Assembly: GCA_032622095.1 (NCBI GenBank)
Contig: CP136061.1
Coordinates: 66,345,127-66,409,126 of the forward strand
Length of the DNA stretch: 64,000 nt
Direction: 5' to 3'
DNA from: Siphonodentalium dalli
Taxonomy: Eukaryota; Mollusca; Scaphopoda; Gadilida; Siphonodentaliidae
In this document: in pieces, positions 45,810 through 57,299 of the stretch
How the letters are laid out: each line of letters opens with the position of its first letter
Numbering within the stretch: position 1 is the stretch's first letter
The notes under the pieces: model-generated
What the model saw: the letters and a program-made list of their open reading frames with translations, nothing else
What the model was told of the DNA's origin: nothing
Databases searched by the model: none
Program-made: the position numbers and the translations under genes

Positions 45810-47184
45810 CTTCAGGTCGAGGACAGTTAATGCGCAAACAGAAAACACAACCCATCAGTCGTGCAATTGCAATTCAACATGTGTTCAAGAAAAACTAGCC
45901 GAAGTGTTGACCGATTTAACTCTCCTTAAGAAATCACAAGTAGAGAAAGGTAAAAAGATTGTAGATGACTTTTCGACTGTGCAGTCATGTGTGAAAACAA
46001 TTTCAGATACGCAAGACAAAATCTTGAGCAAACTCACTGTATTAGAGAAGACCATCACAAACGTCAAATCTCACTGTGATTCAAATTCTAAATCTATTGG
46101 TAGTACGATAGGGAATGTCACAGAATTAAGTCTCGGTTTCGGCAGAATTAGAGACGAGAAGTGTATGGGTATTGACAATTTGAAACAGAGAGTTAAACTC
46201 CTTGAGCAAGATGCTCTCTCGTCACAGGATGACTACACCAACTTTCTGACAAATATTAACTCCAAAGTACATGATATGTCGAAAACTTTTGTCAAAAATG
46301 ATTCTCTCGATCGACGTATGTCCACCTTCAGTGGGAAATGCATTGCCAATGGCGACGCTGCGAAGACATATATGGACAACGCAGAGAAACGCCTCTCTAC
46401 GATGTTTGACATATTAGCAAGATATCTATTCATGAAGCATAATTCACTGGTTTCCTACATCGAGTCATGTCAGCTTCAGTCGAACACCAAACCCAATACC
46501 GACCAAGTGTCGTCATATAAAGGGCGCGAATCCGATTCCAAGGACGAAACACCAGTATCACCGAATACCTTCTCACTGACTCAATCAGCGACACGGAAGA
46601 ACAGTATTCCAAATATTCCCGAGCCGGTCGATCATTCTTCTCCAATTAACTGGTCCAGAAATGCAAGTTCTATCATCAAGACAATTCTATCGAAATGTCA
46701 AACAAACTCTGGCAATCCTGCCATACATGTTGCTGATGATAAGTCGGAAATTCCTTCCACAGGCGTACATGCCACAGATGTCAAGGAGGTCGAATTCAAA
46801 CCAAAGAATAGCCATATCAGACATAACGCCGATACTAGTGAAAACCCAAGAAAGGACAATATCGATAGTTACGAAAAACATCGTAGTATCCAGAACAGTG
46901 AGGTCCTTAATAGTGTTTCAGTTATTACATTCTCTGATGAATTCAAGACGAAAGACAGTATGTCGCACGTAAGTGGCCAACCGGCTGTACCTTCTTCATC
47001 CCACAAACCCAATGGTCTACACACGCCTAAACAACATTCACATCATAATTCCGATGCAGAAAAGGTGAACGATTTTTACCAAGAAATGGATGACTATCAC
47101 GTCGACTTTAGTGGATTCAAGGGAGTCCAAACGAAACGTCCGAGAAGGAACCCGCAAGTTCTTTATTGGTCGTATATCAACTGA
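45810..47184 (+). pseudogene. LINE ORF1, 5'-truncated, frame broken before RRM
   Basis: Open for ~458 codons with a Gln/Lys/Ser-rich, likely coiled-coil N-terminal region ('EKLAEVLTDLTLLKKSQVEK', 'ILSKLTVLEKTITNVKSH') and a Ser/Asn/His-rich middle. The protein would chaperone the LINE RNA. No in-frame ATG occurs in the first ~115 codons; the frame opens on non-ATG codons next to the putative target duplication, which suggests 5' truncation. It ends in a different frame from the RRM-like segment (47090-47419), so a one-base shift near 47110-47160 has broken it. Confidence 0.7.
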
Positions 47185-47419
47185 ATCGACAGAAGATAGT
47201 ATGTGGGATTTCTTCAAGAAGCGGAACATCACCCCAACGTTTATTCGCCTCATGCGCAGCAAGATGTATGGTAGTCAATCCGCTCGTGTACACATCCTAT
47301 CCAGCGATGTGAAGGAATTATACCGGGAAAATTTCTGGCCTGATAATATCATCGTCCGACCATGGACTTCAGACCCACCAAGAGGCAGGGATAATGGAGA
47401 CACAAATGATAAATCTTGA
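47150..47419 (+). pseudogene. LINE ORF1 C-terminal RRM-like segment (shifted frame)
   Basis: In the next frame the sequence reads 'RKFFIGRISTESTEDSMWDF', 'TPTFIRLMRS' and 'SARVHILSSDVKEL', then 'NFWPDNIIVRPW'. The beta1-like FIGRI and the SARVHI strand are typical of the RRM in LINE ORF1 proteins. Its end overlaps the ORF2 start by 26 nt, which suggests reinitiation or coupled translation. Confidence 0.75.
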
Positions 47420-50400
47420 CTTTCTTGCGTGGAACGTTACTGGAGTGAGCACAGCACAAAACTACATCGCATCACTTCTTAACGGACGGAAAACGGCTTT
47501 TCTCGGAATTTCCGAACACTGGTTAAGTGTGGAAAACTTAGTTTTACTCGATAGCCTGAGTAGTTCACATTATGTGGTTGCGAAACCGGGCAGAACAATC
47601 ACAACAATATCTGGAAATTCATTTACACGGGATGGCGTTGCCCTGTTTGTCCCAAAGGATTTTCATGGGAGATGTTCTGTTATAGACTTACCGGGTGACC
47701 GTTCTGTCGGGGTCCGCTTTAGAGTTTCACCAGACTACACGTTACATATAATTCAAGTGTATATGCCGTGTAGCAACCACGGCATCAGCTATCTTAAAGA
47801 CTGCTTTGACACTCTTGAGAGTCAGATAGATATGCTAACACAACAGGGACACATACTAGTTATGGGTGACTTCAATGGCCACCTCGCTCGTGACGGAAAT
47901 ACCCCACAGACACACATAGCTCGATCAAAACTTTTGAATAAATTCATCACAAGCACACGCATGTGGGCGTCAACGACTTCACAGATGTGCACTGGCCCAG
48001 GCTACTCATTCAGCCCATTCATTACTGTGGCAAATCCAACCCTAATTGACCACATACTGTTATCGGAAGATATGACAATTAACGTGCAACGGTGTTCGAT
48101 CATCGATGATGACTCTATGGACGTCTCTAATCATTTGCCTGTGACATGCTCGATACGCTTGGAAACCCAATGTTCAGTCGACGTGCCAGAATTTACCCGC
48201 AGGAAATATAACTGGCGGAATTTAAACATGCATCTGTATCAATATGTGCTCGAGAGTCATGTAGATGAAATTTCACAGCTACAAACAAAATGTAAGCAAG
48301 ACGTTAAAACCCTATACAACAAGATAGTTGAATGGTTGCACGGAGCTGCGTCAGCATCGTGTGGTGTAAAATCAGTATGTGCATTTAAAAAACCATGTTG
48401 GAATCCACTACTGAGTACGTTACACACCGACGTGAAACAAAATCGTCGTCTCTGGATCTCCGATGGGAAGCCACATTCTGTTAATTCGCTCTCATACGTG
48501 TCTTACAAAAACGCTAAACGTCGTTTCAGACGTGAACTGCGAAGCGCAATACGTCGCCGTGAGCATATATTCCTGCAAAATGTCGAAAGTGCGGCTCACT
48601 CTGATGTCACGGCATTCTGGCGGATGACCAAACCAGCCAACCAGAAACGAAGTGTAGCAACAGGGATAGATTTTGGTGATGGAGCACACACGGACACTCA
48701 GAGTTTATTATCTGGTTGGCGGGATTACTTCAGTCAACTATATAGCCCGAGTCCACACGAAATCCCGGAATTCGATCTTGAAGTATCTAGTACTGTTACG
48801 GAATTAATGACGAAGTCTCACGCAGACTACAATTCAACAGTATTCTGTGACATTATTCCAGCAGATGAAATTGCTATTCATATCAGGAAACTTAGAAAGA
48901 ACAAAGCCGGTGGGAGTGATGACATTGTTAATGAACACTTAATTAATGCACCAGACTCAGTTTACCTGGTCTTGTGCAAATTGTTCAACGCCATTATCAA
49001 ACATGAGTGGATTCCTGTAGACATGAAAGCCGGAGTAATTATTCCACTATACAAAGGCGAGCCAAAACCAAAAAATGTCCCTGACAGCTACCGGGCAGTA
49101 ACTTTGCTCTCAGTTTTGTACAAACTCTTCGAGGCTGTTATGATGTCGCGATTCTCGAGCAAGAACGCGTCGATGTTCATTCCTCATCAGCTCCAATTCG
49201 GCTTTCAAGAACACATTGGTTGCAACATGACGTCATTCGTCGTTCAAGAATCCATCTGCCACATTGGTGATAATGGATCAAAAGCGTTTGTTTGCTTCCT
49301 CGATTCACAGAAAGCGTTTGACCGTGTGTGGCATGGTGGTCTCTTAGTTAAATTAAGCGCGCTTGGATTCAGTGGTAAAATTCTTCGATTTATTGCCAAC
49401 ATGCATGATAATTGCTACAGCCGTGTGCTGTATAATGGTTGCCTGTCTGATAATTTCCACATTCTCCAAGGAACAAGACAAGGGTCCGTGACCTCTCCCT
49501 TTTTCTACTTGGTATTCATCGATGAACTGTTGTACATACTTCAAAAATCTACACGCGGCCTACATATAGGCAATATGAATTGTACTTCACCGACCACGGC
49601 AGATGATATTTGCTTGATCGCTATGAACAAATCAGGACTCGATGAATTACTGGAGATATGCAACTCATACAGTTCCAAATGGAGATTTTGCTTCTCGAAA
49701 ACAAAAAGTGCTGTCATCGTCTTCAACGAGACTCGGTCTCAACATATCAAGAATAAAAGAACTTGGTCTATCGGCCACAGTGATATGACTGAGACAACTG
49801 AATGTCGCCACCTTGGAATAACTCAGCATAAGTTCAACCATAACCACACGCGTGCGACTGAAATGGCAGATACCATGCGGAAAGCATACTTTACAGTTGC
49901 CGGTAGAAAAGCTCTGGAATTGTGCACGCCTCTGTCGATGTCAAAACTGTTCCTCACAATTGCTATTCCAAAAGCACTATACGGTGGCGAACTACTATAC
50001 TCGCCAAGTGAAGATACTTCATATACACTGGAAAAATCTCTCCGTAAGTGCGTGAAACACATCCAGAATCTACCAGCGAGATTACTTGGAATCCAACCCG
50101 TCAAACAGCAGCTCCATCTGAAGAAACTTGCTTTCTTAGGAGATCTTATCCATTTGCCAGAGTCACACGAAACACCACTGATAATATTCGTTTTCAAAGT
50201 TTACCAGCAAAGACTTTTCAATATCAACACAACAGGTTTCGCGGCAGATATAATAAACATCCTTCAGCTTTATGGGCTTGATAAATACCTAAACGTCTTC
50301 CTCAACGAAGGAATCTTTCCATCGAAGTACTATTGGAAGCGCATCATCAACACATCTGTGCGATCTAATTACATTAATCAGTGGTTACTGTCAAACTCTG

Positions 50401-50528
50401 GTGATTTCCATTGGTATAGACACATACACATGCAGAGATCCGTTATCGACTTGGAGTATTTGGAAACTTCTAGCCGGGAACCCGATTCATTCTCAAGAAC
50501 TGAAGAACCTAGCTCTATTGCTGAATAG
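47394..50528 (+). pseudogene. LINE ORF2: endonuclease and reverse transcriptase (near-intact)
   Basis: 1,044 codons from an ATG. The AP-type endonuclease shows N14 in 'AWNVTG', E41 in 'SEHWL', 'MGDFNGH' (~158), 'LIDHILL' and 'SNHLP' near 240-250, so the catalytic residues are present. The reverse transcriptase shows 'PLYKGEPKPKNVPDSYRAVT', 'FLDSQKAFDRVW' (~635-646), 'GTRQGSVTSPFFYL' and 'TADDICLI' (~735). The usual F/Y before ADD is T here, and D-D are kept. There is no RNase H. The frame then loses register with the C-terminal zinc-binding tail (next entry). By order of domains this is in the L1/Jockey-CR1 range; I do not assign a clade. Confidence 0.88.
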
Positions 50529-50883
50529 AACTACATATAAGAATAATTCATCATGTGCAGCCTGCAAGCACCACTACGACAATCAGTTCGATCACATACT
50601 TTTCTCATGTAATTCAGCCAAAATTCTACAACTGAGGTATATTTTCTGGTGCGAACTAATTGATCGTCTCGGCATAGAAACTTTCGTGTATCTTGACTCC
50701 CTCCATCCCGATCAACTACAGGTGTTCTTATTAGGTGGAACTGACTTGTTATTGCCTCCTCAGTCTGTGCAATATAATTGGGGCCGCATACTCATATTCA
50801 CGACAAAATTTCTACACACAGCCTGCGTGGCGGTACGATTGCCAGAAGTGAGCGGAAATACACACCAGACCATATCCGTGTGA
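50440..50883 (+). pseudogene. LINE ORF2 C-terminal tail in shifted frame
   Basis: The +1 frame reads 'SCAACKHHYDNQFDHILFSC', a C-x2-C-x9-H-x4-C zinc knuckle typical of the end of LINE ORF2 proteins, then 'IFWCELIDRLGIETFVYLDS' and a stop at 50883. It follows ORF2 directly; one inserted or deleted base around 50430-50520 would join them. The element is therefore inactive. Confidence 0.8.
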
Positions 50884-51143
50884 CACGGTCATCACAATAT
50901 ACTGATATGTGCGGGTGAACATTCGGACGTGACATTCTATAAACTCGCTATATTTGTATAAATATTATGTATATTCATAATGCACTCTAGATATATGGTC
51001 ACTATTTAACCTGTGTTCACATACATGCATGCTTTGTGTTACACAACAAACTAATTGTAAGCTCTTCATATTGGAGGTCAATAAATCTATCATTAAGTTG
51101 CGGACTTCACAATTAGTCTAGATAAACATTATATTTCCATCAA

Positions 51144-51521
51144 ATTAAAGACATATTATGTACTTGTTCGGGTGCGTGAAACTGATCAGTTAGTAACCAG
51201 ACGCTATGCATGCCAACTGGAGGAATGTAACATTTTACTAACATCGCCTAAATATAAAGCAAATCGATTTTACCACTCCATAGAAAACATCGTCTGAACT
51301 ACGCTCAATTGTAAATATTTACTACTCGATTCGGGACGCATCTATCTGCGATAAACTAAAGAAAACGATTTCGCCATCGACATTGACTGCATTTAATTAA
51401 TATATAAGAATGACGGTATGTGTTGTCAATTTGGATATAATATTTGTAAAAATTACTCTTTGAACAAGATTATTCTCCATTTATATTTGATCACCTACCG
51501 GAGTGTTTCACATCACTTTAA
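51144..51521 (-). repeat. Dispersed repeat R375, copy 2 (inverted relative to copy 1)
   Basis: Reverse complement of 11016-11390 across its whole length with scattered substitutions and small indels; the ends 'attaaagacatattatg' and 'catcactttaa' correspond to those of copy 1. It starts 23 bp after the LINE's 3' flanking repeat. Confidence 0.85.
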
Positions 51522-51524
51522 GGC

Positions 51525-52055
51525 TTAATTCAACTCCCATCTAAATAAGGGGGCCAACTTCTCTGGGGCCGTCTTCGCACGGAGCCATCTTTGATTCGGT
51601 AAGACATGTAAGACAGTAAGTATGACTGGTGTGCTCTGGTAGAGATTGCAAGCAGTACTTGATCGTATATTTATTTTATTTTATTTTATTTGGACAACAT
51701 CAGTACTTGTATATATAAATACACAATTAACTACATTACAGCATCAGTACCGGTAGATATAGACATGCATACCATTTAAATTATGCTATACTGCACAAAT
51801 TAGCACATGTATATATACCATAGATGACGACTCATAACATATGATGATACTTATAGACTGGTATTCTGATACTTCATTTTGTTAGGGTCAAAATATTGTC
51901 ATATAAAGCACACACATTTTGATATATAGCAATGTGATAATTATATATGTGTACCTAATATTGGTTTCTGATCTATCTCCAAACAGACCGTATATCCCAA
52001 GCTGTTGTAGACCGCGAAGAAGGTCTAATGTGGGTTCTGATCTAATTCAGTTCTT
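51525..52055. other. Intergenic stretch without genes
   Basis: Contains a short (ATTTT)n run (51671-51690) and AT-rich sequence. Nothing else recognised. Confidence 0.45.
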
Positions 52056-52060
52056 GAATA

Positions 52061-53605
52061 GCAGCGTGAATTTAGTTACTTATTCCTTATTCAAAAATTT
52101 GGGAAAATGTGGCAAATGACCATGGCAACGTCTTAAGTAGGGCGAGACAAAACTTCCTGTGAAAAAAAAAATTAAAGTTTTTTTTCCAAAATACACGAAA
52201 TTAGGCAAAGTCCGAAAATGAACTGAAATTGGCCGAAACAAGTGCGGGGTCATAAATGGCCATCTCGGCCAAAAAATTTGGCCCGAAAAAAAATTGGGTC
52301 GAGTCCGAAAAAGTGGGTCGAATCCCAGTTTTCGCTCTGCTCGTTCGGGAAAATTTCGGAAAATGTGGCAAACTGTCACATATTAAACAAATGGCCACCT
52401 GGGCCGAACTTTTTGGGCCGAAAAGTTTTTGGGTCGAGTCCCAAAAAGTGGGTCAAATAGAAATTCCCGCTTTGCTCGGTCAGGAAAATTTGGGAAAATG
52501 TGGCAAATGACCATGGCAACGTCTTAAGTAGGGCGAGACATAATTTCCTGTGAACAAAATCCGAGAAAAAAGTTCAAAAATGGCTCTAAAATAGATATAA
52601 AGCCACAACGGCCATGCATGGTCCAAGGACCTGCACTTCCCACAGTCCAGGGAGGTCAACTTCTACGAAAGCGACGTCTGGCAAGTAATCAGAGGGGCAA
52701 TACAGGACGAGCCGATTGCAGGCTGACTGCTGTGGGGGCCAAGACAGACAGCCCAATGTGGACCAGTTTGTGTTAGACGGCCGCAATTACAGGACACGGG
52801 AGACTCATCAAAACCTACAGGAAGCATGCAGAGTTCTGGGCGATTAGTCGCTCGCAGACCGAGCCTTCGGGGTGAACCACGCAGCCAGTATCATGGCCAA
52901 AGACCACAACGGCTGGAAACCGACCCCGGCTCAAGCTGAGTTTCCTGATGTGTTTCAGAAGTACCTGCTGCCTAAAGTCGAGTCTTTACTCAAGACCCAA
53001 AATTTTTGGCCGAGATGGCCATTTATGACCCCGCACTTGTTTCGGACTATTTCCGTTTATTTTCTGACTTTGCCTAATTTCGTGCACTTTTGAACTTTTT
53101 TTCCAAAATATTTTTTCACAGGAAATTTTGTCTCGCCCTACTTAAGACGTTGCCATGGTCATTTGCCACATTTCCCCAAATTTTCCTGACCGAGCAGAGC
53201 GGGAATTTCTATTTGACCCACTTTTTGGGACTCGACCCAAAAACTTTTCGGCCCAAAAAGTTCGGCCCAGGTGGCCATTTTTTAATATGCGACAGTTTGC
53301 CGAAATTTTCCCGACCGAGCAGAGCGAAAACTGGGATTCGACCCACTTTTTCGGACTCGACCCAAATTTTTTTCGGCCCAAATTTTTTGGCCGAGGTGGC
53401 CATTTATGACCCCGCACTTGTTTCGGCCAATTTCCGTTCATTTTCGGACTTTGCCTAATTTCGTGCATTTTGGAACTTTGTTTCCAAAAAATTTTTCACA
53501 GGAAATTTTGTCTCGCCCTACTTAAGACGGTGCCATGGTCATTTGCCACATTTTCCCAATTTTTTTGAATAAGGAATAAGGAATAAGTAACTAAATTCAC
53601 GCTGC
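52061..53605. mobile_element. Foldback element, 1.55 kb, with ~500-600-bp arms
   Basis: The arms 52061-~52557 and ~52998-53605 are near-identical reverse complements, starting 'gcagcgtgaatttagttact' at both outer edges. Within the arms, phrases such as 'gaaaatgtggcaaa', 'tgggtcgagtcc' and 'atggcaacgtcttaag' recur two or three times, so the arms are built of subrepeats of roughly 120-250 bp. All arm ORFs are mirror artefacts. The ~430-bp loop is distinctly more GC-rich (see next entry). Confidence 0.93.
52600..52995 (+). pseudogene. GC-rich degenerate coding fragment in the foldback loop
   Basis: Three plus-strand stretches look coding: 'GHAWSKDLHFPQSREVNFYE' continuing 'SDVWQVIRGAIQDEPIAG', then 'PNVDQFVLDGRNYRTRETHQ', then 'FGVNHAASIMAKDHNGWKPT' to 'VFQKYLLPKVESLLK'. 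They are separated by a frameshift (~52728) and an in-frame stop (~52845). Composition differs sharply from the AT-rich arms. I do not recognise the protein; captured host or viral sequence are both possible. A minus-strand ORF (52586-52786) overlaps and is an alternative reading. Confidence 0.4.
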
Positions 53606-53880
53606 TTCACGAATACAGAATCAGCCGACATCCTGTAATCGATGTACTGTACCGTAGTGCATAAGTTTGATAACATTTTATTATAAATGTTTAGGACATG
53701 TACATGATTTTTTGTTGGAAGATCTTGTGGACCGGTATATGGGGAAGTGGGCCCCAGAGAGAAGTCGGCCCCAACCTGAAGATAAATCGGCCCGAGTAAA
53801 TTAAATATTGCTCAAGAGAAGTCGGCATCCAAATTTATCACTGCAACCATGGTTTACAATCACATTCTCTGGTAAAAACC
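53606..53880. other. Short intergenic stretch
   Basis: No ORF or repeat recognised. Confidence 0.4.
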
Positions 53881-54145
53881 ATATAAAGTGGACGTATACC
53901 CTTGTAAATTCCAAGTAAATCATGGTAAAGTCAGGTTAATAATGATATACTCTGATAAAACCCATGTAAAATGGACATACCCTTGTAAATTCCAAGTAAA
54001 TCATGGTATAGCAAGTTTAACAATTGTATACTCTGGCAATGGCCATGTAAAAAGGACACACCCTTGTAAATTACAAGTCAAATATGGTAAAGTGGGGCTA
54101 GATTAACAATGATAAACTCTGGTGAAAACCCATGTAAATCAGAAC
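53881..54145 (+). repeat. 81-bp tandem repeat, about three and a half copies
   Basis: 'cccttgtaaatt' recurs at 53899, 53980 and 54061, exactly 81 bp apart, each followed by 'aagtaaatcatggta' and 'actctg'. Because 81 is a multiple of three, one frame stays open through the array (72 codons), but a coding role is not supported. Confidence 0.9.
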
Positions 54146-55800
54146 ACTCTGTAGTAAATCACTTCTTCTGGAAACTATTTAAAAAACGCTCTCTAAATTT
54201 GTATTAGTTCTTTCATTTCTGAATACATCCGTTATTTAGTCAATATAGACTTTTTCGAGGGAAAAAAGCGCTCTTTAAAAAACGCTTTACTCCAAGTCTT
54301 CAAAACGTAGCGCTATATATATATACAACCATCGTGCTTTTTATATGGGTTGGTTCCAGTCAGAGATGGATTATGTGAATAACTGAGTTCTACATTCTCT
54401 AATATTAAAGATGCATCACCCGAATTAACGCTCGCAAATTACTATTTCCTTGGCTTCGGGGGTAAAAAATATTTGATTCGAGCCGATGAATGATCAGAAT
54501 GATCAGATATCGATTTTTGAAATCTATTATTTTTCACCACCGATAATTTTAAGTGGCCCAGTAAAAAGTCATCAAGAAGACGGTCCCGGACCAAATTGCG
54601 GATGAAGACGGATAACTCTAAAATCAAGTATACTATAATTGACTGTGGTTAGCATTATTTTGGGCAATTATTCGATTCTGATAACTGAATCGGCATTTCA
54701 AAAAATGTTGTTGTTGTTGTTGGAATCTGATTATATGGGGACCATCGAATCGGATTGAGTATCTTTAATTTCGATCTGGTCTCTACTGTCAGTCTACTAA
54801 TCTCAATGGAAGAGGAATAACTCTACCTCTTAGTTGTGCATTATGATGCATTCTGGGGGTAAATATCGGGGGAAATCTTGGTTTGAAACTGAGATTCTCT
54901 GTCACTTGGTGGACACTCATAGGCCATAGCTATTCCGTGTTCCCGTAGAATATATATAATGTTGGTTCCTCTTCCACTTTGTATATAATATGGAATATGT
55001 TGTATATAATGTGATCTGGGCATTCGAAATTAAGTGGGCCATTAAGATGGCAGGTAATATCGGCCGGTACACCATGCAGCCCCATCTATTAAAGAAATCT
55101 TTTTAAAATTTACATTGCATGACTAAATTCTTCGGCACACCCTACAACAAAATGGCCATCTTGGATTTCACAATTGAATCCGTCGGCACACCATGCATCG
55201 CACATTCATTGAAATGTTTTAAATAAAAATAGTTTTATCTACACACTACAATCCATGGCACCCATTCACTGAAACGTTTTGAATGTCCTTATTCTTTATC
55301 ATTCAATTAAATGCTCAGCATCATATATAGTAACGCCTCTCTACGTGGAGCTAAATGTGTTCCAGAGTCGGGGAGCGACTTCACCCTGGTAAAGGTAACT
55401 GGGGAATGGCCGTCACCTGATACATGTGACACGTTATTAAAGGATGAAATTTGTTTATTTGATTTGTTCATAAATATCTAAATAATTTAAACTGGTGAAT
55501 TAATGTGGGAATGGATTTTTGTGAGTGGGACATTTATTTAACTAGATGCTGAATTCTGGTTTTCTTCCAGGTAAAAGTTTGCTCCGAGATACCCCTGTCG
55601 TTCACTTGTGGATTTATTTTAAAAAGTAAACACATGACCTATGGTTTTTCTTGCATTTTCATGATGACATGGTGTCAATATAGCTGGGTAAACATCACTG
55701 GGGTGGCCCGAAGGATTCAAATAATTGAATTTGACTGAAACCTAACATTGTGGTATATGGGAAACCATTTAGTTCACTGATTCCTCTAAGCTCTGGTCTC
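54146..55800. other. Intergenic sequence without recognised genes
   Basis: A (GTT)n run (~54707-54721) and two or three diverged occurrences of 'cggcacacc(a)tgca' (55060-55200) are the only patterns seen. Confidence 0.4.
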
Positions 55801-55809
55801 AAAATAGGA

Positions 55810-55985
55810 TAGGTGGTATCCATATATGTAAGCCATATGAGAATTCACAAGCTCCATATATGAAAATGCTACTCCAGAACTCCATATATGGAAATGCTAT
55901 TCACAGGTCTGGAATAGCATTTAAATATATGTAAGCCATATGAGAATTCATAAGCTCCATATATGGAAATGCTATATACTCCAGA
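55810..55985. repeat. ~104-bp tandem duplication
   Basis: 'tatgtaagccatatgagaat' occurs at ~55826 and ~55930, with 'aagctccatatatg' and 'aaatgctat' repeated in each unit and a further partial copy. Confidence 0.85.
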
Positions 55986-56221
55986 ACTTTCACCCGTAGA
56001 ACTAAAACCACGGAACCGGGGGTGGATGAATCTCTGAAACCACGGATCTGGGCTGGATGAGTCCAATACGGCCGCGACTCAGTGATATCGGTTATTAGCT
56101 GATCGGTGTTAGAAATTTGAGTCAACCATGTGTTGATTTCCGTGTATTGTTTAATTTGTTGTGTTAAAAGTGTAAATGCTGCATAATTTAGCAACTTTAA
56201 GCATTAATAAGGCGCATAATA

Positions 56222-56857
56222 AAAAGAACACCTGTTTGTAAATTATCCACCCTTCACAAGATAATAAATAATAATGCACCTCGTTACTTAAGCACAATCC
56301 TGCCCGAACGTTTCAGAGACAGGACCGATCGAGAATCAAAATATGCTTCTGATTTCATTATCATTCGCTGTGACTCTGCAAGGTTAAAATCCACTTTTAT
56401 CCCTGCCTGTACAAAGGAATGGAACTCCATTAAATTAACTATTCGCAATCTTGCCCATGATGAATTCGTGAAGCAATTGAAACATATGCACTACGCGGGG
56501 ACAAGGCTGAAGCCACCTTTGTATTTCACAAATGGGAGTCGTTATTATAATATTATTCACACGCAACTTCGATGTAAATGTAGTGCCCTACAATCCGATA
56601 AATTACGTAATCATATCTCAGATTCCGCAACATGCTCGTGTGGCTTCCGGGATGAAAATGCTAACCATTTTTTCTTTGAATGTAACCATTATGCGGAATC
56701 TCGGCAAAAACTCAATAATAATCTTATGCAACATAATATTAACTCTGTAGACATACTTCTTTATGGGAAACCTGAACTAACTTATATTGAGAATAGTGAT
56801 ATCTTTAAGGCTGTACACTCGTATATTAGAGATTCCGGCCGTTTTGAGAGAACCTAA
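56222..56857 (+). pseudogene. LINE ORF2 C-terminal fragment
   Basis: The open frame begins upstream of the first ATG (56468) with 'IINNNAPRYLSTILPERFRD' and 'FIPACTKEWNSI', and includes 'CSCGFRDENANHFFFECNHY', the C-x-C...E-N-x-x-H-x-x-x-x-C knuckle of CR1/RTE-like LINE termini. It stops at 56855-56857. The reverse-transcriptase core is missing. Confidence 0.8.
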
Positions 56858-57295
56858 CACTTTGACCATGCCATTCTACACCAAATCTACTTATAATATA
56901 ATATTCTAAGTTTGTACCTTGTTTCCTATGTACACTATATCCCAGTTATGCACTCAATAATTGATATATGCCTGTACTATCGTATTTTTACTTGTTGCAA
57001 GGGAATGATCACCGACGGGTTGATGAAGCATACTCACACTCATCCCATCTCTCCACTGTAAACCGACCCTCCAATTCTCCTCCGCAATCGCCATTCTGTT
57101 TATTTACTTATATTTTTCATTATATGTATGTATATAATATACCTTGTGTTTTGTTCGTCTTTAGTGTCATAAAATTTGTCAGTGTATCATACTAGGGAGA
57201 GGAGGGTATTCTAAGTGATTTAGCACTTGTCCTCCAATCCCTTTTGTCATAAACTAATTTAATTTATGAACAAATAAAATATGTTTAAACAAAAA
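56222..57295 (+). mobile_element. 5'-truncated LINE (ORF2 C-terminus plus 3' UTR)
   Basis: Consists of the end of a LINE ORF2 followed by a 3' UTR ending in 'aataaaatatgtttaaac' and an A-rich run. The tail shares motifs with the 41930-42095 fragment. The coding end differs from that of the 45.8-51.1 kb element, so it is another LINE family. Confidence 0.75.
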
Positions 57296-57299
57296 AAAT

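Larger units (their letters stand above)
45787..51120 (+). mobile_element. Non-LTR (LINE) retrotransposon, ~5.3 kb, with 23-bp flanking repeats
   Basis: Two-ORF LINE: ORF1 (coiled-coil/RRM-like) and ORF2 (AP endonuclease plus reverse transcriptase). A 23-bp direct repeat, 'ttgcggac(g/t)tc(g/a)caa' plus 'ttag(c/t)cta', occurs at 45787-45809 and 51098-51120 with three mismatches, consistent with an aged target-site duplication. The element body would then be 45810-51097. 'aataaatct' near the 3' end serves as a poly(A)-type signal; no poly(A) tail is seen. Confidence 0.85.

Noticed and set aside
46430-50197. Minus-strand ORFs opposite the LINE (e.g. 49823-50197, 124 codons)
   Set aside because: They are shadows of ORF1/ORF2 coding sequence.
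52080-53468. Several 60-120-codon ORFs on both strands with PTFSDS..FFGP motifs
   Set aside because: They are mirror images of one another in the two foldback arms and arise from low-complexity subrepeats.
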